Source: Phalacrocorax aristotelis (Eukaryota; Chordata; Aves; Suliformes; Phalacrocoracidae). From it: a stretch of 64,000 nt of DNA. The notes below the pieces were generated by a model that saw only the letters and a list, made by a program, of their open reading frames with translations, had not been told where the DNA came from and ran no database searches. The stretch covers positions 25,991,179 through 26,055,178 of the forward strand of contig NC_134277.1 in assembly GCF_949628215.1 (NCBI RefSeq). The letters are read 5' to 3'. Position 1 is the first letter of the stretch; every line of letters begins with the position of its first letter. Positions 1-13,420 of the stretch are shown piece after piece. The position numbers were made by a program, and so were the translations under genes.

Positions 1-806
1 AAGCTATGGCTGTTTGGAAATTAATGGCAACTGCTGTAATAATAGGTGGGATTCAAACCCTGTCCTAAACCATATATGCTGTGACACAAAGGCCTCCTGC
101 TATAGAAACACACCCAGAGAGTCCCAAGAGTATTCACACCAGTCCTACCGCCTGTCAGATCTGCAAATAAAGATGATGGAGGCACCACTCAATATCAGAG
201 GCTGAGAGGACTGTCCCCTGCCTGTGAATTATGGTAATACATCCTAACCACCAGTCCTCACTTCATTCTCCTCAAAAACCAGTTTACTCCACCTCTGTGC
301 AAACTCTCACACATACACATAGCTCTTCTTTCCCTTTAAATGATGTTCCTTATAGCAGGCAGGTTGACTTTTTAACCTGTATGTCTATAGACTTTCATGT
401 GAGCTCAGAAACACAATTATGGGTAGAAAAGCCAGTTTCTAGGTGCACAATGTCTAGATCACAGAAGTAAAAACTTGTTGTATATGCTCACAAATTAGAG
501 ATAGATATCTTTAATATCTAGCCTTCAAGCACCTAAATCCTCACTGTAAACCATAGTAAAGTCAAGCTAAGAATAGTCCCCTGATGATCCAGTATTCCTC
601 ATAACTTATTTTCTATATAGATTACAGAAAAAGGTTTCCCAGATTCAGCTTGTAAAAAGGACTAGAGTCTCCATGGTCTACTTCCTTGCTAAATAAGATT
701 AAAAATACTGCTACCTCCTGAACATATGCAAAATGAGACAAAACCTTCCATGTCTTGAAGGATGATTTTTTTAAAAATCTGGAAAATTGTCTATGAATTA
801 AAAAAC

Positions 807-880
807 GGAAAAGGAAAAAAGGAAGACAAGAGGAAAGAAGAAAGAGGAAAGAGGAAAGAAAAGGAAAAAAAATAAAAAAG
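807..880 (+). repeat. Polypurine tract
   Basis: About 70 bases are almost pure A and G, built on GGAAA/GAAAGA units, with a C at 827 and a T at 873 as the visible interruptions. It is a low-complexity homopurine run that could form triplex DNA. No gene context gives it a role. Confidence 0.8.
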
Positions 881-1669
881 AAACCTATATTTTCAGCTTT
901 AAATTTTGCATTCCTTAAGAATCTTTCTTATTTAAACCAGACTTTGGAAACCTTGCTGTAGTTTCACAGTACAAAGCAACAATTTGCAATGCCAAAGATA
1001 ATTCCTTTTGGAGTATTAATCCAGAATCTCTTTTTTTTTTTAATGTATTTAAGAATATTTTAATTGGAAAGATTACCTTTTTTTTAGTTCACTTGAGCAA
1101 GCAGTTTTCTTCTAAAACATCTAGCATTCTGTTAGCACTGTTAACTCCTTCATCTTCCTTCCTATGCACGTCACATCTGGAGCAGTGCACAATAAGAACC
1201 ACATGTTTCATATAAACAGTTAGATGCTTTGCATATAGTTGGTGCTTAGCTGGAACAACTATAAAGGAATAAAACAGAAGGAAACAGTAGGTGGAAGACT
1301 CAGCATTTTAGGAGGAAAGCAGGAACATAGGCAATTAATCATTAATATGGAAAAATCTGGACAGCTATAGGAGGAAAGCAGTTACTACAAGAGAGGAAAA
1401 GATTTCTTTAAGCATTCATTTGAGGTGAGCCTCACCCAACCACAGTTTGAGTCTTGTTTTAAATACACATCCAGGGCCACACTCTGCCTTGACAGAACCA
1501 CTGTCAAATCCTAAACGCTAACTTTCCATAGATATAAGTAAGGAGAGACTTTGTCCTTTCATTATTCCATAAGTTTGCTGAATTCATTGTTTACATTTCA
1601 GTTGTTCAAAATTAAAGACAACAATATAACTCAGGATTTTTATCTTAATTGCATCCGGTAAAATGCAGA

Positions 1670-1730
1670 GTAACTCTACTAAAATAAACTCTGATACTTA
1701 ATTTTGTTAAGTAAACTTCAGTAGAGTTAC
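1670..1730. repeat. Nested inverted repeat (hairpin relic)
   Basis: GTAACTCTACT at 1670-1680 is repeated as its exact reverse complement at 1720-1730. Inside this, TACTTAA (1695-1701) and TTAAGTA (1707-1713) form a second perfect stem around a 5-base loop. The following sequence, ending in GTGTAACTCAGATG, resembles an old dispersed amniote repeat with a 'CTTCAGTGGAGTTACAC' core. I infer the remnant of a foldback element or MITE. The family name is uncertain. Confidence 0.5.
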
Positions 1731-4115
1731 ATAGATTTATCATGGTGTAACTCAGATGAAAAGCTAACTCAGTCAAAAGCAGCATCAGAGTGTGTAATGC
1801 CAGACTTGTCAAGCCTCATACTTCACACACGAGACATTCATCTGGCTCTGTCCCACTCTCCTCAGTGTGGTGCTTCAGTCTGAGGCGACCACACAACAAC
1901 TCCTCGGCTTCCCTCCAGCGCCAGGGTCCAACATCAGATACATATGTTTAGACTGCCGACAAATTCTGTTTGGCAGATGGGGTCCTGGATAGGGAGGGAG
2001 GGTGGAGCATGCTACGCAGCTGGGAGTGGTTGCTGTCAAGGGAGACCCCACCCTCCATGTCCTGCAGGTAGGCAGCAGTTTCCCAGCTGCAGCCTCACAC
2101 CACTGCCTCTTCCCCACATGGTTCCAAGCCCCTCTTAAAGCAGAGCAGTCCTGTAAGAGCAAATCTGAGCTCTTAACATTGACGATAAAAATATTCAAAG
2201 AAAAATACTTCAATGATTCTCATTATAATGAAACATTTGCTAAACAGAACCACAGGTTGACAGGTAAGGTGTCGCTGCAGCAAGAAATTTTTCATTTTCT
2301 TAACTTTTTGTGGAACATGACAGTTCATAACTTTTGAGTTTTCCATGGTGAGCACGATGGCAATGCACTATAAATCCAGTGGATAGTCTCTGTGAAATGT
2401 ATTTTCCTCCTAAAAAGAAAACTAAACACCTGGTTAACACATATTCATTTTTTTCTGGGCTAGCGGTCATACCAGGCCAAAAAATGAGAGGCTGGTGAAA
2501 ACCAAAAGGTCCTGAGAAGGGCAATCCTGGTACGTTACATAAATGTATATAGTAACTTTTTCAGTACTTCTTATAATGATGAATAAGAAAAAGACTCTTG
2601 CTTTCTGAAAAGTTTTTGCAATATCTACCTGGTTAGTGAATATCCCATTGTTGATTAAATTACTAAACAAAATATTGCTTTACAGCTAAACCAATTTAGC
2701 TAATAATAGTAGTCTCTAGTTACAGTCATACTTTTCATTTTCATTCGCAGAGATAGACTTACACTTTGGGATTATTTCTTACAAATGGAAAAAAAGACAA
2801 AGAGGATTTGTCTTTCTCCTGGCTGCAAAAAGGTTAAGAGCCAGAGTCTGCCTCCATTTTGCCAGGCCTGGGAAGAATGGGGGCTGGGAGACGGGATAGG
2901 GGGTCAAAGCACAGTGAACTTCAGTTACTCTTTTATCTCACTCTCTTTCATCCATTATCTTCATCACCACAACTGAAATTGTCTTTTAAGGTTAATTAGG
3001 AAGCAGTTAAGTTTAAAGCAGCCCTGTGGCTGTACTAAAACAAATGGTTAGACGAAGAATGATAGAAAATAGCCTCATTTTTTTCCTACATGTGAGTGCA
3101 TGGGACTTGATGAAAAATATACAGAATTAAAACCAGAGAAAGCTCAAGATTTCCTGGCTCCTAGTTCTGTCTGAAACCCCTTATACCTCATCCAGACATA
3201 GAGGTACTTCAGAGCTTCATTTAAACCAAAAGCTCTAATGGGAGTTTCTAACAGATAAAGGTATACGTCCTTGGACTACAAATTAGGAGGTAAAAATCAC
3301 TGAAATTCAGCAATGATCAACTTTCTAGTTCACTGTCAATACTGTAAGATAGACTGAAAAAAATTTTTGAAGCTAAATTATAATGAGCCTTTCTTGACCT
3401 TCTCTGGAAAAAAATAAATATAACTTCCAGAGGAAAAATACTTTGTTCAAGTTTATCCATGTCAGGGTTCTTTCCACCCTTAAAGAAAAAAAAAAAAACT
3501 TGAGGATGATGAAAAGATACATGTCATGCGGCCTGCATCTTACTGATGCTAACCTAATCCATCAACAGCCTGGGAAATATGTGCCTTGACAAAAGGAAGC
3601 AGATGTGCTCTTAATCCTCCTAAAGTGAACTATGGGATGTGTATCCTCAATCATCCAAGATGGTTTCTCTGGTGCCCTTATGTCTCTCGGTGAAGGCTGA
3701 ACAGAGTATTTGTCACGGAATCAGACCTTCACTTGGGATTTGTGTACTTTTTAGTCCTTTGATCATATGTCTCATATTTTACCTTAACTGAACCTTCATG
3801 GACTTTTGAAGATAAACATTGCTTTCCATTTTTCATTAGAGAGAACTACTGGCATGAGCAATCTTCCCTCTCTGCAAGCACTCCTCTTGAAATGTAGGAA
3901 GCCACTTGCCCAGCCTACTGAGAGGCAAATAAGATACAGTAGGTGCCAGATTTAGGCTTTTTTCAAATAACAGTTGTTACATCTTTGCTACTTCTTGTTG
4001 ATTGGGGGCTTGATTAATTTTTCATTGTTCAGATCCAAGAGAGATGAGAAAATGCCTTTAATGCCAAAAAGGGATATAAGTAGTGTTTATTATACCTGTT
4101 TATGACCAAGACACC

Positions 4116-4805
4116 ATGGCTTATGTAACACAGAGGGTACGTAGTGGGCAGTCACTGAGCTCTGCCTGGCACTCTCTCCTGCACTGTGCATACAACAGGC
4201 TAATGCAATGTCAGCCCATTATTGTGACAGGAAAGCTGCCTTTACCAGTTTTCAGTGAAATTAGTTTCCTGCTTCATCAGCATGTGCAGGAGAAAGAGCC
4301 ATGCTTTGCTAATAAATCTAGATGTCCCACCCAAATGTCTGAAAATACCAAAACAGAATACACTGTATGTTTAAACACAATACTCAAAATAGACCCAATT
4401 CCCTTGGAAGCATGGGCCTTTGGATTTTTTAGGAAGCAAAAGACTGGGGAGCAGGTCCATGCAGTCAGCAGAGAAGAAAGTATGAGCTGGGGTCAAATCA
4501 AAAGTTCTAGCTCTTCTATCACCAACTTTCTCCTAGACTACTGTGCCCTTTATCATTGCCAATTTCACAGATTCATCAGAACAAGAACAAGAAGAGAAAT
4601 ACATGGTCAGGATATTCTGCACTGCAGCAAACCCACACTGATATTTAACTACTGCTCTAAATGCCACCAAAGCCAGGACACAGTCGCTCAGAAACTCAGG
4701 GGTCTAGAAAAGGGTCATTTTCTTGGTACCCAGTGCCCTTGTCAAAACAGTTTGTGTAGCATTCAGTATAGCAACCCTCTTAACTTGCCTAAGGAAGCAG
4801 TGTAG
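4116..4805 (+). other. Long open frame of 229 codons, coding status doubtful
   Basis: An ATG at 4116 opens 229 codons ending in TAG at 4803-4805. The frame stays open upstream to at least 4083. For DNA with this AT content a frame this long is unusual. The translation (rich in Cys, His, Ser and Gln, with no signal peptide, membrane segment, coiled coil or known motif) reads like chance sequence rather than a domain. No CpG island or promoter is visible nearby. It could be part of a non-coding transcript, a young ORF, a decayed repeat-encoded frame or chance. I do not recognise a family. Confidence 0.15.
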
Positions 4806-5051
4806 CTTTTGTTTTAATATAACCTCCTTTGCAAAGTATTTAGAAGTGTGGTGTATTGGACTGATCGTAGGACAAAGCACTGTGCAACATCATGCGTAAA
4901 TCTTTTGCTCCTAGGAATAAAAAAAAAACACAGGGCAAGCGATTACTCATTAATATCACATAATGAGACAGACAGACCTCTGACTGAAATATAGGTCTTT
5001 TGCCACCCAGATCCATGCATAAGTCGCTAGGCCACAGTTGCTACAATTAGA

Positions 5052-5112
5052 TTGCTTGACCTTTTTGTGCCTCATTCTCCCCAAAAGTAAAACAATATGC
5101 TATAATACACTT
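5052..5112 (+). repeat. MIR-like CORE-SINE fragment
   Basis: The run GCTTGACCTTTTTGTGCCTC followed by an ATTCTCCCCAAAAGTAAAAC-like block matches the region of MIR/CORE-SINEs that reads 'gacctctttgtgcctcagtttccccatctgtaaaat'. This is an ancient amniote SINE relic in + orientation. The boundaries are approximate. Confidence 0.55.
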
Positions 5113-5512
5113 CCATCCATCACATTGACATAACTGAAGTGCTGATGTGGCATATGAACGTTCATAGCAGACTTTCAAAATGTAAGGTACTATGTAAGAA
5201 ACCAGAAAAAATGTTAATGGTTTACTGCTTGTTGCATAGCAAGAAGAAAAATTGCTACAGGCATCTTCCACAGAGGTGGTACCATAGCAGTCTTCCAAAG
5301 CCGAGCCCAGCTCAGTACAGACAACATGATGAACTAGTTCTGTGGCACTCTACAATTCCACAACTTTTCTGAACTGGACCCTAGTGAAGTAGTATAGATG
5401 TTTGCCATGGTTTGACAACATTCTTTATGCAGCTAAAATGTTCACTGACAAAAGACAGTGTTTTACTCTGCTAACTGAAGAAAATTGATTGTTTTGTACA
5501 CAACTGGCCTGT

Positions 5513-5612
5513 GATTCAGGAGATCTGGATTCAGCTGTCGGCTCTACCACAGATTCCCATAGGACCTTGAGCTAGTCAAGTGCTCTTTCCATTCCTCAAC
5601 TCCCCGTATGTA
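5513..5612 (+). repeat. MIR-like CORE-SINE fragment
   Basis: Successive blocks match the amniote CORE-SINE body: ATTCAGGAGATCTGGATTC, then GGCTCTACCACAGATTC, then GGACCTTGAGCTAGTCAAGT, then a CTCAACTCCCC block. It is clearly diverged, so old. It lies about 400 bases from the fragment at 5052 and has the same orientation, so the two may derive from neighbouring insertions. Confidence 0.6.
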
Positions 5613-5699
5613 GCTAGTTCAGCAGCAAAGTTGCTGGGATTGACAAAGGAATTACTGGACAAAATTCTACAGCAAGTATTGTAGATTGTATATAATTAT

Positions 5700-8600
5700 C
5701 AGAGCATAAGTGATATAAAATATATGGCTCTAACTTCTAGATATAAAGTCTATGCATCTATTAAATTTTGCAAAGTTAAACATTTCAGCTGGATCTATTT
5801 AACATTTTTTTAAGCATCCAACTTTTTCTTTCCCTTAGCTGCCAAAGTTTTGTGATTAAAAAACCTTTTTTTCTCAAAGCCTTGCCATGCTTTTACAAAC
5901 TAAGTGACAGAGGAGATGAGGGCTCAGCTGTCCATGGTTTAAGAAAAAAGAAATATGCAGTTAAAAAATTCTTAACAAATGGGCAGAAAAACAGTAAGAC
6001 AGATGATTATCTAGTGGTTACTTTCATGAAGTGGTCTTGAATGGTAAATATTTAAGGAACAAGATAAAAATGTTCTGTTTTCCCTCAATTGGTTCATTTG
6101 TTTTATGAAATAACAATGCTCCTTTCTTCCCACCCCCTTCAAATTCGATATATAACCTTCCAAGTCTATTACATAGGTACAGACAATGCCTAGGAAACAC
6201 AATCTGACAGTTCAGGTATAAGTCATGACAAATATGAAGACTGTAGTGAGTCATAAAATCATTTATTAGTCATAAAAGCAAAATTTAAGTTGCATCGTTT
6301 ACTGAATTGCCAGAAATTACAGCATAACATGTTTTTACCTAATCAACATTTCTGTGTAATCATGTATTAAATATACTGTTGGACTTTTAAATTAGCTGTT
6401 CACTGTATTTTGTAATTCAGCATCAGTGTTCAGACTGAATTTTAGTGTTGCACTCACCCCATCTAGCTGCAAACAGCAGAAAGGCCAGCTAGACAAAGAC
6501 TAAGAACTATCCTTATGGAAAGGAATGCAAATCTGGTTTAACCAAAACATAGAATTTTATTTTTTACACAAATAAAGTTTAAGACATTTTCAGTCATGAT
6601 TTTTCAGTATCGATTAATAACCCACTGAAAGTATATTCTATTGTATTTCACTAATACAGTCGTAGCACTTCTGTGATTTACAGAAAAAGCTAAGTCAGAA
6701 AAGCATTCTTAAAGGTGCACAAATACTGAAAAGTCGAGAAATGTAGAAGCTAAAATTCTTTAGGAAACTTAATTCAGCCGTTTAGTATACACGCAGTATG
6801 TTTCAAACTTTTATCAGTACAATCATACACTATCTTCCCCTATGGAAACCCAAACCAAATATAGATCAACAACCTGTTCATCTCAGTTCTCATCTGCTTA
6901 CACAGCAGCACTCCCCATGTCCTCTGTCTATCTTTATCTCCTTGAGAACCACATAGTACTTGCCCCTAGCACTGGGAGGAAGGTTCCTCTGCCCATTTTA
7001 GTAACACTTTTATTTCAAGAAAACACTTCTTACTAAGAAAGAATTCAACAGAGATGCCCTTTCCTTTCCCTTCTCATGTTTGTTCTCACCGCCATACAAA
7101 GGGAATGAATTAATACAGAGTAGGTGAAAAAGGAAGAGAGCTCAGCAGAAGACTGAAGAATGAGCATGGTTAGGATGCCTGCAGGAATCAGTCTTGACAC
7201 ATACAAGGGGCTCAGGAGTAATGGGTATGCTGGCAGTAAGCCAGGGTACAAAACAACTGGGTTTGTACAAACTGGCTATATATTTAGTTCTACCTAGCAA
7301 AAGGTCATAAATAGTTTGCTGTGCTTTGGTAGCATGTTACCGGTCATTTATAGATGTATATATATAGAGAATAAAGAGTAAATCATCCACAGTGAAACAA
7401 AGTCCTGGGGGGCAGGGGGGAGAAGACCCATACAAGTCTGTTGACATTTCTCTAGCAGAGATGTTCTCTTGTTTATTTCAGAATTGTGAGGGGACCATAA
7501 GATGTCCCAGTAACACTAGATGGGATTGATAGTTTAGAAATTATCCCAGCCAGTCATAAGAGTCATAAGCCAATCAACAATAATTTGACCGTCTATTGAG
7601 CAAATTACAAAGTTTGCAACCAGCTTTGACCAAGTTCTTTCATAACTGTCTAATGCGATCATACGTGGTACTAGTTACAGTCAAAGACAGGATGTGGGCT
7701 GGCTCTATTATAGAAAACCTACACACTCATATTTGATGGAAATCCAAGTTTCATTGCACAGTTGCATATTGGAACCTGACCCCAGAGTTTCACTAAGCTG
7801 TACACATCAAGATACAGAAATTAAAATATAGTAAAGGGGGAAAGGTGCCTTTTCATTCCTTCATCTTTTCAGTATATCTGATGTCATGACATCAGATAGT
7901 TTCCTTAGGATCCAAAAGGGAAGTCTAAGGAATCTGCTTCAATAACCTTTTAAATTAATACAATTCCAAAGTATCTCTCTCACTGTTTAGTCCTCAGCCT
8001 AAGAAAACTCAAACCAGCTAGTGTGTCTGCAACTTGTAACTACAGTGCCATTCAGATTAGCAGAAGAAACTCCAAAGATCTAGTTTCTACAGGAGGATTT
8101 CAGTTAAGAAACTGTAAATATATAATTTCAAATCACAATTTTTAAATAACAACCAATAATACTAAAAGTATTATTTTTATATACTTAAAAGTTTCCGTTT
8201 ATGAAAGGACAGAGGTAAGTTAATGGGCTGCTGCAACCTGAAACCACTGAAAATTTTTTTAAAACTTCTTCTTGTAAATTAAAGAGAGGCCTAAATTTAA
8301 GATGGACCCAGAAGTTAATGAGGAGCAATCATGCCATCATATTGTCAAGAAAACAACCAATCAGGAAAGAAGCTGAATTTAGGGAATCTGTTTAGAAACT
8401 CAAAGGCAGAAAAAGCAGAGACAAACTGTAGAAACCACATCTCAAGAAATTCCCTTAAAACTGATAGTGGGTGTAGTCTTGTGGCCTGTACAAGTGAGAG
8501 AGAGCAGAGAAGCCGGAAATCAGGAAAAAAGGTTAAGACTATAAACAAGCAACTTGCAATGAGTTCTATATAGAGTCTAGGGAGTGAATTAAACACCCAC

Positions 8601-11600
8601 TGCTGTTGTCATAGCTTTGGGGAAGTTTCACCTATAAGAACATTAAAGAGCTGATAATTCTATTATTCATTATAATTTTAAAAATATCTGCAATTATTTT
8701 GTTAATAATGGTAGTTGCAATACTGAGCTACATTGGCTTACCTATACATATTGTGCCATGAAATTCAGCTGAGTTGTTCCAACCTGTATCAGGAGTGAAT
8801 TTGTACTGTTGCTAATGAGCAGGAGTCTGTAACTGCCTCATTGCTCCTCGTGCGTGAAAATCTTACAAGACCCTACTCTCTCAACACTGGTGACTTCTGC
8901 TTCAAACCAGTCCTGAAAATTCCTTCTTCTACAAGCCCTGTGCTAAACGAATCAATAGTGCACCCTGTATTTCCTCTTTTAAATGTGGCTTTCAGACGTT
9001 CAACAGGAAAATAGAGCTCAACAGGAACCACATCTTTTATCATTAATAACTGTATTAGTTCCTCATCCCATTCTCTCCCTATTGCTTGTTTCCATAACAT
9101 ACTGACTCATATCGAGTCAACTCAGGTTGTAAATTCATTGGGACAGTGCTCCCATTTTTGTGAAATACCTGCCCTGTTTTAGCAAGCTATATGAAAAATG
9201 AGAATCAGCATGAGTCTAACAAACCACACATCCAATCCTGTCACCTAAAGGTGCCATCCCTGCCTGGGAAGTCATGCAGACCTACACAACTTGATTAAAT
9301 ATGTCAGCAGTGAGCTCCAAGAAGGTAAAATAATAGTTTGCAGCTTCTTGTACAGCTATAATAGAATTCCAGCTGGTGGCAATTCTCCTCCTGTTCCGGG
9401 TTTCTTCCAAGGGAAACAACATTTTTAAAACAAATAACTTTAAGGGAGCATATGGCATATACAAAAAAGAAATGTCTAGGGCATCAAAAGTCTAAACCAA
9501 TTTTTATTTTGACTGGCAAAGAAAGTTTTAAAATTTATTTTTGGCTTTGTGTACAAAAGAACCATTGTGAGGCTTTTAGCAGCACTTTCTCTGTCCCCCT
9601 AGAAAACTAGCATTAATAATTAAAAGTCTTAAAAAAATACTAAAAACGTAGGATTTGCGTGCCAATGTTTCAGCTCTACTAACATGAAACACTTGGAATT
9701 TCTTTTGCCCTCAGACTTTTAGTCATCTGTGGCAGGAGCCACTGAATAGAGCCTTTTGCTTCTTTTGCCCAGGCTGCCAGAATCTCAGCTAATCTAGACA
9801 CTTTTTAACCCATACCTTTGGACAGCAGTTTGCAGGCAGGCTCCTTGAGGGAAGGGAGATCTAGATCTCTCCTGCTGTTGCAACTGCTTTTTCAAGGACC
9901 TGTCTCAGATAAGGAAGTTTTATCTTATCTTAAACTAGGCTCTTATTCTTTTCTAAGACTTACTTGCATATAATAAGTTTTCAGGTGGGATACTGTATTT
10001 GGGTCTCTTAAATTCTCTTTTTCTGATTTCAGACTGTGTCAGGGAGAAGCTGCACAATCGTGCTTTTATTTGACTGGAAATCCAGGACATTGCTTTTTAC
10101 AAGGATTCTACTCTCAACATCTTACAGAAATGACCATGTGCTCAGCAAATCTATTATTTGGTGAAGTGGAGATGTGTTGTTTCCTGACAAACTACCACGT
10201 CGGTTTTGATCAATTTTATTATTATTCTTTCTAATGTGGGGAGATAGAAAAAAAAAGAAATTAAGTTATCATTTCCCTTCTAAGGGAATCATTTAAGCAC
10301 TTCTCATGCCTCTCTCTACAGCAAATTGGATCTTTCTGAATAGCTAAACCTATATCCAGGATCTTCTGGTAGCAGAGATGATTTGTGCTCCTATAGCTCA
10401 TGTCTGCACACTTCCTACTTATGAATACAACTCCGAAGGCCTGAATGGACACAGGAAGTTTGCTCAAACTTCCTTGTTTCAGTCATCCCAAAAATGACAG
10501 TACAGCACTGGCTAGAATAGGGCCTGTTCAGTACTTTGTGTTCATAAAAAGCAATTTTCAATTAACAGGTGTGTCTGATCTTGGACAGTTTTACTAATTG
10601 TATTCACCTGTGGACAGTGCCTCTAGCATCTAGCATGATGCCTACTGGCATCATCTATTAAGAAAACCACTTACCAAGAAGAACATGCTCTCTACTGGGA
10701 GTCTCTGTAGCCTTAAAACAATCTGTACCTATCTGTGATCAGTTCTGACATGACCTCCCACTATGCACTCTAATGAAGCTAAGTCATTGACATTGTCATA
10801 AGATAGATAGTCTTTTTAATTACCTCTGTTACTGGACTCCCAGAGCATCAGGAATGTAAGAAGCTTAGTAAATACTGAAATGTCTACAAATAGCAGTAAG
10901 TCCCAAGATAAGCCCAGGTCAATGTCTAAAGTATACTGAAAGCTAGGACACCCAGTTAACAGAAGCAACCAAACGATAACAAGTATTTGTGTCCTCAGCA
11001 GCCTCCCACAAAATGTGTAAAACCCTGGTAGGATACTGAGGTCACCCTCACCTCTAAATTTATCAACATGTTTATAATTTCTGTATTTAACCACAGAGGA
11101 AAGAGCAGATTCTCATTTCTGTTGAGAGAAATTTCTTTGTAAGGAAACTTGTAAAAATTCATACAGACTACAAATTCTAATGTGATTACCAGTTTGGGAG
11201 CTCTGTGCCAATGCTTATCCTTCTCTCAACTCCAGCTCCAAAAGTTTTTTCAGTGAAAGACATAATGGCTGATCTAGACCAATGGGTACCTCATATGTTA
11301 GGTCATTTTCCAGGAACTGTGCGGTTCTTCATATTTCAACACATGCGTATTCTGTATATGATTCTTGAAAAACCCATCCACTAGGCAACTCAATTTCTAT
11401 GTGACTTGGATAATTCACTTTATCTCATCTGTTCTCTAAGACCTGGAGACATCTTTTCTGCAACACTGTCTTTTATCAATAACAATGTGGTTTTCTTTAT
11501 TTAGAAGTGGCATATATGCACCAGGAGTATGAGGATACATAAGAAAGTTCATGAAACCTTCTCAGTAGCATTCAGTCAAACACAGCTGAAAAAAAATCTC

Positions 11601-12940
11601 CTGTATTTTTTAGCTTTTGGCTCAACAGGCTGGGAAGAACTCTATTTTTATTGACAATTTCTACATAGATTTTATACAGATTGACTCTCAAAATTCCAAC
11701 ATCTCTTCTAGTAAAGGTCTAGCACATATGAAGCCATTTGGCAACTCTTCCAATCTAGTAAGAATTTCTGTCTTGCAAGCCAATTATGCCACAGATCTCC
11801 CTAGAGAGTTTTTGGCTACTTATCTTTCACAGCAAATAGTACATGGAGCTGACAAAAGTTTGGCTGTAAACTTCCTTTACAACTCCAGAAAAAAATCAGT
11901 GCTATACCCAACTCTTTTTCAAGATGTTTTCTAAAGGAAATGAATTATTTTTAAAAGTCTATAATGCATAGATGAAACATAGCACTTTCCCATCATGTCT
12001 AGGCTTTTTCTCTGAATTATCTCAGAATCCAGATGTTTTCTTCAAATCCCTTTGCTTCAGGAACCATGATAGAAAATTATTTTCCCCCTGAAATTTATTC
12101 TCAATAGAAAAGGAACACTGCCACTTACCAGGTCTGCCGGCCTGGTTTTGGCCTTCCTGGCCGCAATACAGGCAAAGTATTCTGCAATAAAGAAGAGGAT
12201 TTTTATTGTTTTTTAATTCTTCTCCATGATTCTGAGACAAAGCGGGCTTAACAATCTAGGCCTATACAGATCCTTCTCAAGATTTATGCTGTGGCTTCTT
12301 TAACAGTCATACAATGCCTACTCTGTAACCACTTTCTCACATATCACAGAATTTTTTTCCTCAGGTGTGCCAGCAACATCCTGCCATTCTTTTTTCCAGT
12401 CCTTAAAATAGCTGTCATCCTACTAATATCGAAGAGTTTGTATCTGTGCTGTCTATAGTTACATAGGGTAGAAGGAAAGTAAGGAATGATGTTTGCTTTT
12501 CAGAATAATATTTATTCAGATGTGGGTGGGGTTATTCTACTGAGAAAGTTCTATGATGATAAAATATAGTAGAAGAAGAGAAACCATCTGGGAGCTAGCA
12601 GCCACCATTTAATACCTCTGATAGAAACTAAGAAAACTTTACTAGAAAGAAGAACTAAAAATCTTTGATGGTAAGATTCCTATCAGTTCTGCAGAGAAAG
12701 ATAAGAATCAAGAATGGGAACTGAAAACAATTCTGCTTTTCTGAAGATACTTTAAGAAACACACCTTATCCAGAAAGTATTTTTAAAAAAAGGTGCACAA
12801 TGACAAAACAACCAATATTTCTTATGTTCATTTCACACGCAATCGCAAAGTTTTTTACATTCTCTGTTAAGGAAATGTCAATGGTCACACTGACAAGACA
12901 CATATTTTTCTGTATCTTACAAAGTTCAGTTAGTAGACAC
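5700..12940. other. Intergenic DNA, no gene seen
   Basis: I found no recognisable coding exon, RNA gene or well-preserved transposon on either strand. Open frames on both strands stay under about 110 codons and look random. One strong palindrome at 7875-7898 is listed separately. Confidence 0.5.
7875..7898. repeat. 24-bp perfect palindrome with bZIP-like half sites
   Basis: The left half TATCTGATGTCA is followed with no spacer by its exact reverse complement. The centre contains overlapping TGATGTCA and TGACATCA, both close to CRE/ATF-type bZIP sites. Flanks show further imperfect pairing: CCTTTTCATTCCTT near 7848-7861 against CCTTAGGATCCAAAAGGG on the other side. It may be a regulatory site or the centre of a small foldback element. 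Confidence 0.7.
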
Positions 12941-12943
12941 TAC

Positions 12944-13420
12944 AGTCAAAGAATAATTTTGTTGGTAAGGGATCTTTAGATACCATCTTATTCAATCTCC
13001 TACTTACAGCATGCTAATTTCAAAGTTAGATGGGGTTGCACAGGGCCCTGTCTAGTCAAAGACTGAAAATCTGCAAAGATGATAACAGCATAGACTCTGG
13101 ACAATCTGTTGCAGTGCTTAGCCATTCTCATTCTTCGTATCTAATCAGAAATTCTCTTGTTGGCTTCTGTCCTTTCACTGTGTACCTCAAAGAAAGAGTT
13201 TCACTCCATCTTCCTGTGAGTGACCCCTGTTTAGGGAGTAGAAGACTGCTATTAGTTAGGTTGCCCACCACTCTGCCTTTCCTTCTCCAGGCTAAAGGAA
13301 TGCAGTTCCCTTAGTGTCTCATCTTTTGTCAGGTGCTCCAGCTCCCTGAATGTCTTAGCGGTCCTAAAATGAACTCTCCACTTTAACAACATCTCAACTT
13401 CATTCACAGACAGTCTCAGA
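12944..13420 (-). mobile_element. CR1 LINE 3' fragment, old
   Basis: Read on the minus strand, this is the 3' end of a CR1 element. On the + strand the order is that of the inverted CR1 tail: a TTGGTAAGGGATCTTTAGATACC block, then GACAATCTGTTGCAGTGCTTAGCC (the usual 'caacctgttccagtgc' stretch), then CTCCAGGCTAAAGGAATGCAGTTCCC and GGTGCTCCAGCTCCCTGAATG. Many substitutions and indels mark it as an old copy with no open frame. The ends are approximate. Confidence 0.75.

Larger units (their letters stand above)
1..4115. other. Intergenic AT-rich DNA, no gene seen
   Basis: Open frames here are short and their translations look like random sequence. No splice-bounded exon, tRNA or other RNA gene was recognised. 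A moderately GC-richer patch at about 1850-2140 has open frames on both strands, which is what GC-rich DNA gives by chance. A polypurine tract and a hairpin are listed separately. The stretch lies far upstream of AKAP9. Confidence 0.5.

Noticed and set aside
1875-2337. Overlapping frames on both strands in a GC-richer patch
   Set aside because: Open on both strands with Cys/Pro/Ser-rich random-looking products and no CpG clustering to suggest a promoter.
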